DNA of 64,000 nucleotides from Halicephalobus mephisto. Its lineage: Eukaryota > Nematoda > Chromadorea > Rhabditida > Panagrolaimidae. Below are positions 11,740 through 22,575 of this stretch, one piece after another. The first letter of the stretch is position 1, and every line of letters starts with the position of its first letter. The notes beneath the pieces were generated by a model, which saw only the letters and a list, made by a program, of their open reading frames with translations, had not been told where the DNA came from and made no database searches. The stretch lies in contig SWDT01000054.1 in NCBI GenBank assembly GCA_009193035.1, positions 1-64,000 of the forward strand. Direction: 5' to 3'. Both the position numbers and the translations under genes were made by a program.

Positions 11740-12270
11740 ATGAATAACTTTTAAAAACAATTTTCTTTATAATAATAACTTCAGAAAATTATTTTTTATA
11801 TAATAAACAATTGTTTTAAAAATTTTTATATAATGAATAACTTCAAAAAATTATTTTTCATATAATGAATAATTTTCAAAAACTACTTTTTATATAATAA
11901 ATAACTTTTAAAAATCATTTTTCATATAATGAATAATTTCAAAAAATTATTTTTCATATAACGAATAACTTTTAAAAACTACTTTTTATATAATAAATAA
12001 CTTTTAAAAATTATTTTTCATATAATGAAAAACTTCAAAAAATTATTTTTCATATAACGAATAACTTTTAAAAACTACTTTTTATATAATAAATAACTTT
12101 TAAAAATCGTTTTTCATATAACTTCAAAAAACCATTTTTTATGTAACAAATAACTTCGAAAATTGCTTCTTATTAATGAAAAATTTTTTTAAAAAATTTT
12201 CACATAGTGAATAACTTCAAAAAACAGTTTTTCATATAATAAACAACTTTAAAAAATTATTTCAATGAGT
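11740..12270. repeat. Tandem array of a 31-32 bp unit with a three-unit higher-order period
   Basis: Units resemble TTTTTCATATAATGAATAAC followed by TTTTAAAAA or TTCAAAAAA. About 15 units are recognisable. Near 11885-12080 a block of three slightly different units of about 96 bp repeats almost exactly, showing higher-order amplification. Confidence 0.7.
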
Positions 12271-12782
12271 TTTTTATTTGGACATTTTCCAGATAACTTG
12301 ACATGCTTACTATTTAGTGTGTTTACAATTATTTTTGCTTTTAATAACGCAAATTCTGGAACCGTTTTTCTGAATAATTAATGAAGTCCCGACATCCTCG
12401 TTATTGGCACTTGAATATTCGAAAATTAATTTTCAACGTTTTTCAAATTGTCGCAAATATTAATTTTTTTTGAGATAATATAATTGCAACCAAAAAAATT
12501 AAATTATAAAAAAATAAATATAATTATCTCGAGAAAAAAGATTAAAAAACATCTACAGTATAGTAGAAATAATAAAATATTTTAAAATTTTTCAACAATA
12601 ATGTTAAAAATCCAAAAAATTTTAAAAAGTTAAATTTCGAAGATTTTTTAAAAAATAAAAAACTTAAATTTCGAAGATTTTTAAAAAGTTGAATTTCAAA
12701 AAAATCTTTACAAATTTAAATTTCAAAAAAATTTTAAAAATTAAATAATTTAATTTCCAAATATGAAAAATGAAAAACAAAC

Positions 12783-12974
12783 CTGTTGAATTTTGTTAAA
12801 TTCCCCAATTAATTCAGGATGTTTTTTAATAAAATTACGAAAAATCGTCGAATTGTTCAGAATAATGCTGAGTAAAACATTTCCATCCAGGGTCTGATTC
12901 ATCGGATAAGTGTCTTTTGAATTTTGTGAAATAAAATTTAAACTTTCCGAAGTGCCGGATGTAGTCGGAATCAT
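12783..12974 (-). CDS. Candidate upstream exon encoding an N-terminal extension of the GPCR
   Basis: The exon starts with ATG at 12974 and ends at a GTTTGTTTTT donor after 64 complete codons. Spliced to the acceptor just before 10293, it would add 64 residues in frame to the receptor (total about 458). The peptide contains NQT and NNS glycosylation sequons and no strong hydrophobic helix, which suits an extracellular tail. It may instead belong to another gene or be chance. The link across a 2.5-kb intron is inferred from phase only. Confidence 0.4.
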
Positions 12975-14705
12975 CGTGATTCTATAGTTGAAGAAAGCTA
13001 TTCCATTATTTATCAATGTCAAATTACACAAAAAAATGGAAAAATTCTCGAATAAAAAATTTAATAAAAATTTTCCTAGTCAAATGCAAAATAATAAATA
13101 AACTTCATCTTATTTACGAAAAATATTTTTTTAATGAAAAAATTATTTTTAATAAAAACTTGTTTTTTTGCAGAAAAACTTTTTAAAAACAAATATTTAT
13201 TTTTCTTAATAAAAATTATTTTTTTAATAAAAATTATTTTTTTATAATTATTAATATTAAGATTTTTTAGGAGAAATTTTAGAGATAATTTTATAAAATT
13301 TTCTTTATTTTCTACAACAATATGATTTCAAAAATTTTAAAATTTTCGTTTAATAAATTTCGTAACATTTGTTTTGAATTTTTACAGTATGATTCAAAAA
13401 CATCTAAAATTTCAAATTTTTAAGGGTTTTTAAAAATTCCAAAAATTCAAATTTAAAATACTTTAATTTTTGATTTTTAAAATAGTATAATTTTCGAAAT
13501 TCAATATTTTTGGAATAAAACTATAAATAAAATTTTTAAAATAAAAAATATCTGAGAAATTTTTAAAGACACATATCCGGTCTCTTGTGTTCAATTTTAT
13601 AAATTTACAGACTGATTCAAAAAATTTAATATTCAAGTAATTAATTTTTCACGTAACACGCCAACCTTGTTTTTTTACACAACAAAAATAAAAAACTAGA
13701 TTTAATTAAAAAATTTCAAAAAAATGATAATTTAAAATTAATAAATTTTTCCAAAATTGAAAAATGTAAAAACTTAAATAAAAAAGGTCAATTATGTTTG
13801 AAAAGTTCATGTGGTACTAAAACGTTCTTTTTCATCATATTTAGTCAGGACCGATGACAACTGGAAGACACGGAAACGCACTTGCTCACAGCACCATATA
13901 AAATGTGATTCTGGAAACTACGGACGAAAGGGATAGAGGAAGTCCGGATTTGGTTTGTCGAACTGACATCAAGATTGGGGAACATGGAGTAACATAAATG
14001 TTTCCTTAGAATATTATTAACTCGCATATCTTACTGTCGTAACTATTACGGCCAAAATTGTCTCAATATGGATTTATGCAATTTTCTAAAATTTCTAAAA
14101 ACAAATCGATGCCAGAGGGGATTATTAGTGTCACTATTTTTTGTATTTTTCCAAGTTCTGCTTAGCGTGTGAACTTGGGAGTTACAAAAAATACCGTTAT
14201 AATAATTAAAACTAAACTTTTCTAAAATCTCCAGATTTTAATCCTTAGAAATTTCGACAAAATCCAACTTTGATGAAAAAAATTAAATTAAAGCAACTTT
14301 GGCACTGAGTTGCCAGATGTACTGTTTTTTAATTTTCAAAAAATTCGTTCTAGGTAGGAATTAAAAAGCATAGAAAATATATATCGTTTTTTAAATTATA
14401 ATCTTTTTTAAAAACATCGCAACTCATTTCCGAAGACTACCTTATAAAGGTCGAGAAATTTTCAGAAAATGCTTGAATAATTCATAGTCATGCAAAACCC
14501 TTGGAGCAATAATGCTTGTTGAATACATCATGATTGGATTTTCAATTTATTCCTGGAAGCAAAAAAAATCCTGAGCAGATTAAAAAGGCGAAATGTAAAG
14601 ACTACAAAAATATGACCAGAGCAATATCTTTCAGGAATGGATCAAAAAGTCCAAGATACCCACACATCTACCCGTTGTAGAGTTATCAGTTTCAGAAAAC
14701 AACTT
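12975..14705. other. AT-rich intergenic sequence
   Basis: This is low-complexity DNA. A GC-richer patch at 13845-14030 has a 60-codon minus-strand frame that I do not trust as a gene. A second patch near 14640-14700 is the downstream flank of the TGN38-like gene. Confidence 0.45.
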
Positions 14706-15668
14706 CTAATAGATACCAGACTCCATGGCTGCTTCGTCGGTGTCCAATGGTCGGTAACGGACTCCCCCGACAGTGCGGCGTCCTCGACGACCGTTACGTC
14801 CCTCAACAATCATGCCTAAAATTAATTATTAACTTTATTTCAAAAAAGAACAAACCGAGAATTTTGTTCCGATTATGGAAGCAAAGATAGCAACCCACGA
14901 TTAACATAAAAAGAATGAATAAAGTCCGGAATGAATGGGATGTAGATTTCGTCGTGGTCTGTAAAACTCTGTAATTATAAAAAAGTAAAGTAAATTAACC
15001 TGGTTAATTTTCTGTTCATTCTTCGGAGATTCATCAGGTAATTTCTTAATTTCTGGTTCTTTTTTTTCAACTTCTTCAACATCGGGTTTCTGAATAACGT
15101 CCTCATTACTCGCGTTGACTGGCTGCTCCGGCTCAGATGTAGTTATTGGTTTTTTTATTTCCTTATTCTTTTCGGTATTGGGCTTGTTTATTTCTTTCTC
15201 TTTCGTGATATTTGGCTTCAGTATCTCCACTTCAGTTCCGATTGTAGTGACATCAGAATGAACAATACTGTTCTGCTTGTCTTGAACTGTTCCAGTTGAA
15301 GGTTTTACTTCAGTTTTCAATTTAGAATTACCAACAGGAGTTTCAATTTTCTTCTCGGAAGTTTTTATTTTATTTTTTACTCCGCCATTACCAGCAGGAG
15401 GTGGAGCTTTATCAGTATCTAAAAAAATTCACTTTTCATATATTAAAAAAATAAAACGTCATATAAAATTCAAAATATTCCCTACATACACTTAGTATAG
15501 AAAACGGAAATTAACGATATAATCTTCTCCAATTAAAATATCATTCTATATCTAATCTGATCATCCAAATTTTTAAATTACAAAAAAAACAAACTCACCA
15601 CCATTTGCTGTACAGCTAAATAACAAAAATATCAAAACCATCACATATTTGTCAACTTTCATCTTCAT
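14706..15668 (-). CDS. TGN38/TGOLN2-like trans-Golgi network membrane protein
   Basis: Exons 15668-15599, 15418-15000, 14958-14856 and 14815-14706 give 233 residues. The layout is a signal peptide (MVLIFLLFSCTANG), then a long low-complexity lumenal region rich in Lys, Glu, Pro and Thr, one transmembrane helix (FRTLFILFMLIVGCYLCF), and a short basic cytosolic tail. The tail begins HNRNKILGMIVEGRNGRRG and has YRPL at residues 218-221. Mammalian TGN38 shares the same plan and a tail of the form HNKRKI...EGKR...YQRL; its YxxPhi motif directs AP-2/AP-1 sorting between plasma membrane and TGN. The third intron acceptor was chosen because it keeps the frame and yields the TM helix with a 41-bp intron. 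The gene lies 226 bp downstream of mS31 on the same strand. Confidence 0.8.
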
Positions 15669-15894
15669 AATGTAATTTAATAAGCAAAACCTCGTATAAA
15701 ATAAAATTAGTAATAAAACAAACAGTGAAGAAATCTCGTGGAATTTAAACAACAAAAAATTCTCTCGACACGAATGTCCACGTCTAATCCCTTCCCGAAC
15801 TCGACTTCATTCACAACTGACTTGTTCCCTTTTCATCTGTAGTGAAAAACAATTTATCCACCTAATAGATCTATCAACAAGAAAACATAACAAT

Positions 15895-17114
15895 CTAAGC
15901 ATTCGCTGCAGCCAATTGTTCTTGTTCATGGTATTGCTCGACTTTCTTGACGAATTCAGGGTTGAAGTACTTTGCAAAAGCATCTAGATGTTCCCGTTTC
16001 TTTTTTATCGTCATGTAAGGATTTTTGGAAAGTCCAACACAGATCAATTCCATAAAATGAGCCACAGGACCTGTTTGTGGGAGATTATGCTTCTTCAAGT
16101 AAGAGTCAAGGAATATATGGTCCATGAAACTGACATTTTCCTCTTCGCCCAAAAGATATTCATTATCGACTGGATATGGCCACATTCTACCTTGTTCTGT
16201 CCACAGAATTTGTTCTTCGATAGCATTCCGAGGCCCCATCGATAAGTTCGTGATCCTAAAAAAGTCAATAATAATGATTCATATATCGAAACTATACCTA
16301 GCGTGATCATCCTCCCATTTCCTCCAGAACGAAAGACTGTTTTCCATCAACTTGTTAGTAAAAACATTCAATCGAATGGAAGAGTCATTGAAGACACTAG
16401 GGGCATCTTTTTCCGGATTAACCGCAGGACGTACTTCAGTCGAGGATTCCAAAAGCTCCTCATCGCTGTAGAACACGTTGCTAAAACTCCGATTTAAGCA
16501 AAGAAACAAAAAATTTCCTACTCTCTCTTCGTAAGAATCTGATTTAGAAGTTCTTTATCAAGAACTGTTAATTGGTTATCTTCTTTGTCAAATTTCTCAA
16601 TTTCTGCTTCAATAGTTTTAATTTTCTCTTGTCTTCTATTTGCAATCACTTGTTCGACTACAGGTAAAATTTTTTCCGCCGAATTTTTCGCTTCTTCTGC
16701 ACTTAATCCCTTCTTCACTGCTTCATGAAAGATTTCACGACGAAGAGCGACTCTCACTTGACTAGCTTCACGTAAATCCTTAGAATACGAAGGCACAGTA
16801 GGACGACGAATCTGAAGTCCTTGCAAATTTGTCAAAACAGAATCCGTCACAATATCAGAAGTTTGAGCAGAAGTAGCATTTTTAAAAGAATCCAATTCTA
16901 TTTCTGTCAATTTTTTCAACGCAGCATCAGCCAATTTGGTTCTTGCTTGCTTATCATCAGGATACATCGTAGTTGTGGCCTTATCAAGTGCTTCCTTCAG
17001 TTTTTCATCGACGACATGTTTTGGATGGATATCCGTGGGGTCTGGACTGTCTTTATTACTGCAAAATAAACGAACCCAGCGAACTGTTGATCTGGTGAAT
17101 CTCGATGCAAGCAT
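15895..17114 (-). CDS. mrps-31: Mitochondrial small ribosomal subunit protein mS31 (MRPS31)
   Basis: Exons 17114-16522, 16480-16298 and 16255-15895 encode 378 residues. The N-terminus (MLASRFTRSTVRWVRLFC) is Arg-rich with no acidic residues, as in mitochondrial presequences. The C-terminal half carries the family signature: FMDHIFLDSYLKKHNLP, GPVAHFMELICVGLSKNPY, and a final helix around HLDAFAKYFNPEFVKKVEQY. The middle is Lys/Glu-rich and coiled-coil-like. The protein is a structural component of the mitoribosome small subunit. The ATG follows a TTTTCCTCAG acceptor by one base, which suggests trans-splicing. It begins 167 bp after the MDH2 stop on the same strand. Confidence 0.9.
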
Positions 17115-17281
17115 TCTGAGGAAAATTCGAGTCAAAAAAGTAAAATCATAAAAAGTAACAAGAGAATACAAACTCTAACAGAGAAACACCGTAGGAAACC
17201 CTACTTTATCTTCGTAAAAATTGCTATGTATTACAACGAATAATTCCTACATTACTGCAAGACGAAACACCGAGATGGGAT

Positions 17282-18387
17282 TTAACCCTTGATGAACTTG
17301 ACGCCCTTGGCAATATTCTTCTGAAGCTCGGGAATGGCGGCTTGAACGAGGGCTTCTTCATAAGTACTAAGCTTGCCGTATCCGAGAATCTTTTCAACGC
17401 CATTAGGGCCGAGTTCGACGGGAGTAGAGAAGAAGTCAACGCCCTTGACAACGTCAGATTGCACGAAGGTGCATTGGACATTCTTCTTTCCTTGAAGTCC
17501 ATCAATCAATCCTTGAACGAAACGAGCTCCAGCGAAAGCCATGGAGAGAGTAGCGGATCCAGCTCCAGCTTTAGCTTTGACAACTTCAGTACCAGCATCC
17601 TGAATGCGAGCAGTGAGCTTTTCAGTCTCATCTTGACTGAATTTGGTACTTGGCTGAACTTGGGACAAGAGTGGGATGATTGTAACACCAGAATGACCAC
17701 CAATCACCGGAACGACGGTCTTGTTGACGTCAAGACCCTACAAATGCCAAATTAGTACGTGTAATGTTTGTCAAAAAACCTTGAGTTCGGCAACGAAGGC
17801 TTGGGCACGAACAACGTCCAGAGTAGTGACACCGAAGATGCGTTTGGGATCATACACACCGTTGTTTTTGTAAACTTCAGCGGCGATGGGAACAGTAGAG
17901 TTGACGGGGTTGGTAATAATAGCGACAAAAGCCTTCGGACAGATCTTAGCGGCAGCTTCAGAGAGATCACGGACGATGCCGGCGTTGACGTTGAAAAGAT
18001 CATCACGAGTCATTCCAGGCTTACGTGGGACACCTGCAGGAATAACAATCACATCAGCTCCTTCCAAAGCCGCATGGAGTTCATTTGGACCGGTGTGAGC
18101 GGTCACACGAGCAGCAGAATCGATGTGGGACAAGTCGGCTCCAACACCAGCGGTATTAGCAACATCATAGAGTGCCAAAGAAGCAACTTTGGGGTTAATC
18201 TTGAGCAAAAGTCCGAGAGGTTGTCCAATCCCACCACTTGCACCCAAGAGAGCAACCTAAAACCCATATCAGATGCATTCGACACATATATGAAAACCCT
18301 CACCTTTGGAGCGCTACTTGAGTTACGAACAGCTAAGCGGCTGACACCGTGAAAAGTTTTCAAAACCGTCTTTGGGCAGAAGGCCAT
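17282..18387 (-). CDS. mdh-2: Mitochondrial malate dehydrogenase
   Basis: Exons 18387-18304, 18256-17780 and 17737-17282 encode 338 residues, the same length as mammalian MDH2. The enzyme interconverts malate and oxaloacetate with NAD in the TCA cycle. Visible motifs are a presequence ([14 protein letters not shown]), the dinucleotide-binding loop [18 protein letters not shown], the substrate-binding loop [19 protein letters not shown], and the catalytic His in [14 protein letters not shown]. The ATG is two bases after a TTTTCAG acceptor. Codon use is markedly more GC-biased than the flanks, typical of a highly expressed gene. It is divergent from the V-ATPase gene (617 bp between start codons) and may head a minus-strand operon with mS31. 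Confidence 0.97.
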
Positions 18388-19004
18388 TGCTGAAAATGAG
18401 AGAATCAAATAAAATCATCCAATGACTTTGAACGTGTATTAACAAAAATCACGTAGACAAGTTCCCGGTCCAAATTCACTGATTATCGAAACTAGTCTCA
18501 CTATTCACCGCACCTCCAGTCAACGGACGACTTCGTAAGGCATAAAAAACAGGATATTAAGAGATAACAATTTTTAAGGATCTGTTGCAGAGGTATCATC
18601 ATTCGATTCATATTTTCGTTTAAAAAACAAATAGGTTGCAATAGGGTTCTTCATTGTTTGAAAAGTGCCGAAAATGATAAAAACCGTAATGGGATTTACC
18701 AGTGTAAATGAGCCGAGGTCGCGTGACGTTACTTAGAAAATAAATAAGCGGAAAAGTGATAGATAAAACATCGAGAACGACTACGAACTCGAGAAGGCAG
18801 CCAAAAGAGCGACAATGTCGTGGACTCAGTCCCGACACGAATGTTCCTGCACTTTGGCGTTTCGATTTTCAATAGCCAGCTCAATCATTTCGCATTACTA
18901 ATTCGTCATGTCTTGTGTTTTTTCATGAATCATCCAATTTCGGTTTTGATGTATTGATTTCAGCTTCCATCGCTCAAATACTCACAAGACCACAGCTGTA
19001 AATA
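18388..19004. promoter_or_regulatory. Divergent promoter region between MDH2 and the V-ATPase a subunit
   Basis: This 617-bp stretch separates two oppositely oriented start codons. Each side ends in an acceptor-like sequence before its ATG: TTTTCAG at the MDH2 side, and TTGATTTCAG at 18953-18962 followed by 42 nt of leader at the V-ATPase side. Motif CGACACGAATGT near 18833 also occurs near 15767, upstream of the TGN38-like gene. No TATA box stands out. Confidence 0.45.
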
Positions 19005-22000
19005 ATGACAGCAATACATCGAAGCGAGGAGGTCTCCTTGGCTCAGATTTATCTGCACAATGAAGCAGCTTACAACTGTGTCGCTGAACTTGGTGAACTC
19101 GGTTTAGTCCAGTTTCGCGACGTAAGATTCGTTAACATGAACTATCGATATATGCTTTTTAGCTTAACGAAGGTATCAGTCCTTTCCAACGGAAGTATGT
19201 CGCTGAAATCCGGCGATGCGATGAGATGGAGAGGAAGCTGCGTTACCTCGAGAACGAAATCAAACGTGACTCTATTCCCATCCTCGACACTGGAGAGAAC
19301 CCTGAAGCCCCACAACCTAGGGAAATGTCCGACATGGAGGTTGTTTACATCTAATTGTGAAATAGTTGATTATCGATTACAGGCTACTTTCGAGAAACTC
19401 GAACATGAACTGCGTGAAGTGAACCAGAACGAGGAAATGTTGAAGAAGAACTTTGCCGAGCTCACTGAACTGAAGCACATTCTACGTAAAACTCAGCAGT
19501 TCTTCGAAGAGGTTTGCCATTTTTTACTTTCGTGTGCTTGCCAATTAACCCTTTGTTATGTTCGTTATCTAACACTGATTGTTTTTCAAGTGTCATTCGT
19601 CAAGTCTGTCGTCGCTGGAGATTTCAAGCCACCTGGACTTTATTGATACATCTACATCTGCTACGAAGGCTTTTAACTCCCTTCGGTAATGATTTTGTTT
19701 GTGTTCGTAATATTGGGTGCTTGCTTTGCTTTTTATAACCCCATGTTCGATTTTGCGCCAAAATTACTCTTGCAGACAGAAACTGAGCGCCATGCTCTTG
19801 ATTCTTTGAATGCAGACGAATCATCTCCTGGTCATGATGGCGCTCGTTTAATCCAAGAACGCGGAGATTTGTCTGCTGCAAAAGCCCATCTAAAGTACGT
19901 CGGGGTTATAAATCTCTAGATATCCCGTGGAACTTCCCTAATAATTCGCTATTTCAGGTTTGTTGCTGGTATTATTCAGCGTGAACATGTCCCAGGGTTT
20001 GAACGTTTCCTATGGAGAGCTTGTCGTGGTAATGTCTATCTGCACCGAGCCGAGATCACGGAATCACTCAATGACCCAGTTAGTGGATTGCCTGTCAACA
20101 AAGTTGTGTTCGTTGTTTTTTTCCAAGGAGATCAGCTCAAATCTCGTGTGAAGAAGATCTGCGAAGGTTTTCATGCTTCCTTGTACCCATGTCCGGACAC
20201 TCCTCAAGAACGACGTGAGATGTCTATTGGTGTGATGACACGTATTGAGGATCTAAAAACAGTCCTGGGACAAACCCAAGACCATCGTCATCGAGTTCTT
20301 GTTGCCGCTGCTAAGAATGTACGTATGTGGATGACCAAAGTACAGAAAATCAAAGCTATTTACTTCACGCTCAACATGTGTAACGTCGATGTGACCCAGA
20401 AATGCTTGATTGCTGAAGTTTGGTTTCCACTTTTGGAACATGATCGTATCCAATTGGCTCTTAAGAGAGGTAGTGAAGAAAGCGGTAGCTCGTTGCCCTC
20501 TATTCTACATGTGATGCAAAATGTGAAAGAGATGAGACCCACGTACAATAAGACGAACAAGTTCACTCGAGCCTTCCAGAACATGGTTGATGCTTATGGT
20601 GTGGCATCTTACTTGGAGATCAATCCAGCTCCTTATACAATGGTTACCTTCCCTTTCCTCTTTGCATTGATGTTTGGTGACATGGGACACGGCCTCATTA
20701 TGATGCTTGCTGGTCTGTACCTCATTCTGCGTGAGAAGCACTTTGAAACTGCTCTTCGAGATGAAGTGAGTCTCTGAAGTTGAACTCTTAACATATTAAG
20801 CTTTTAGATTATGCTGATGTTCTTCAATGGTCGGTATTTGATCTTCTTGATGGGAGCATTTTCCATATATACCGGATTCATCTATAACGACGCGTTTAGT
20901 AAGTCTTTGAACATTTTTGGTTCTGCATGGAGTAATCCATATCGATCGTTGGAAATGTGGGAAGCGAAGAATCCTGAGATGATGTTGACATTAGCTCCTA
21001 ATGAGTCTTATGATGGTGAGCCGTACCCCATTGGAGTCGATCCTGTCTGGAATCTTGCTGAGACCAACAAGTTGAACTTTTTGAACTCAATGAAGATGAA
21101 GATGTCTGTTATTATTGGTATTTGCCAAATGCTTTTCGGTCTTGTTCTTAGCTATCACAATCACAAGTTCTTCCAATCTCGTCTCGATATTATTTATGTA
21201 TTTATTCCTCAGATGGTGTTCCTATGCTCTATTTTCGTCTATTTGTGTTTCCAAATCATCTTGAAGTGGATCAGTTATGATTATGCTGGAGGATACACGG
21301 TTCTGGGTTACGAATATCCTGGTGCTGGATGTGCTCCTGCATTGTTGGTCGGATTAATCAACATGTTCATGTTCAAGAGTCGTCCTAGTGGATTCAAAGA
21401 GGGAACTTGCTATCTCAACACATGGTATCCTGGACAGGTTTGCGAAATTTGTTCTTTTTCAGTGTTATACGATATTTCAGTCGTTCTTTGAAACAATTTT
21501 CTTGTTGGCGGCAATATGTAGTATCCCTGTGATGCTCTTTGCCAAGCCGTATTATCTCTACAAAGAACAACAGACGCGTCGTGCCAATGGCCATACTCAA
21601 TTGGTAATTAATTTATATTCATTTTAGGCACGGGCGGAAATAGTTTTGGTTGTGATTGCCATGATTACAATACCTATCATGCTTTTTGTGAAGCCACTTT
21701 TGTTACGAAGAAGGTACTTGAAGGCACAAGCTCTTCGTACTCCTTCTAGGCAATATGTTGTTGATGAATCGGCGGCTCAACTGCCAACGGTAAAAGTTGT
21801 TAATTCCATTCAAATTTCGGGGTTTCATATAAAAACAGAAATCAGAGTTACGAAAGTATCAGGCCTACTTTTTCCGCCCGTCAGGAAGTTTTATATCGTG
21901 TTGTAAACCTTTAATATCACTTTACCCGCAGGGGATACCCTACTTGCCTGATTTACACTTTTTCTGATTTAAGTTCAGTGGTTGGTGGTGGTGTAATTGT

Positions 22001-22575
22001 TTGATACTTTAACATTTCTAATTTTTCTTCTTCTTTAGAGTGTACGTGCTGATATGAGTGAAGATGATGCCCAGGTTTACCATCATGATGAGAGTGACAA
22101 ACCCAGTGGAGGTCATGGTCACGGTGATGGCGAGGTTCGTTACTCTGATAGGTATCAAGTACTAATCTTGCTTTTTCAGTTCAATTTCGGAGACATAATG
22201 GTCTACCAAGCAATTCATACGATTGAATTTGCTCTTGGATGTGTTTCACATACTGCGTCCTACCTTCGTCTTTGGGCTTTATCCCTTGCTCATGCTCAGC
22301 TTTCTGATGTTCTTTGGACAATGCTGTTCCGCAAAGCCTTCATCTTGGATGGATACGCTGGTGCTGTTGCTACCTACGTCCTCTTCGGCCTCTTCTTTGG
22401 ACTGACACTGGGAATTCTAGTTTTGATGGAAGGTCTCTCTGCCTTCCTCCATGCCCTTCGTCTCCACTGGGTCGAGTTCCAGAGTAAATTCTACTCAGGG
22501 GATGGCTACCTGTTCAATCCATTTTCCTTTGAGAAGATTCTTGACGACATTCGTAAATCCGAAGAATCTCAGTAA
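19005..22575 (+). CDS. unc-32: V-type H+-ATPase V0 subunit a (UNC-32-like) with two alternative exon sets
   Basis: Exons: 19005-19121, 19163-19339, 19383-19511, then 4a (19591-19685) or 4b (19776-19894), 19958-20765, 20808-21437, then 7a (21481-21603) or 7b (21628-21789), 22039-22134 and 22180-22575. The 4b/7b form has 877 residues. The a subunit forms the stator arm and, with the c ring, the proton path across endomembranes and synaptic vesicles. Diagnostic segments are [55 protein letters not shown], and [20 protein letters not shown] with the essential TM7 arginine. C. elegans UNC-32 is known for alternative exons 4 and 7, and this gene has candidates at both sites. The symbol is by similarity; other nematode a-subunit paralogues exist. 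Confidence 0.95.
19591..19685 (+). other. Alternative exon 4a of the V-ATPase a subunit
   Basis: The exon lies between acceptor TTTTTCAAG and donor GTAATG. It is 95 nt, open in the needed frame, and begins [17 protein letters not shown]. Its length modulo 3 equals that of exon 4b (119 nt), so either can join exon 3 to the exon starting at 19958. The encoded Ser/Thr-rich segment replaces the corresponding cytosolic loop. Support is phase, splice sites and analogy to unc-32; it is not proven. Confidence 0.6.
21481..21789 (+). other. Mutually exclusive exons 7a and 7b of the V-ATPase a subunit
   Basis: Exon 7a (21481-21603, 41 codons) and 7b (21628-21789, 54 codons) encode matching membrane segments: [18 protein letters not shown] and [19 protein letters not shown], followed by different basic cytosolic stretches. 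Both are in phase 0 with proper acceptors and donors. The sequence between them, GT...AG, is only 24 nt and contains an in-frame TAG. Confidence 0.88.

Larger units (their letters stand above)
10294..12782. other. Upstream region or long first intron of the GPCR gene
   Basis: This stretch lies between the GPCR ATG exon and a candidate upstream exon. It contains the foldback element 10453-10796, the tandem array near 11740-12270, and AT-rich filler. The interval 10800-11700 shows no supported gene. Confidence 0.4.

Noticed and set aside
17342..18352. Plus-strand open frames opposite MDH2
   Set aside because: They are antisense shadows of a strongly biased, well conserved minus-strand gene.
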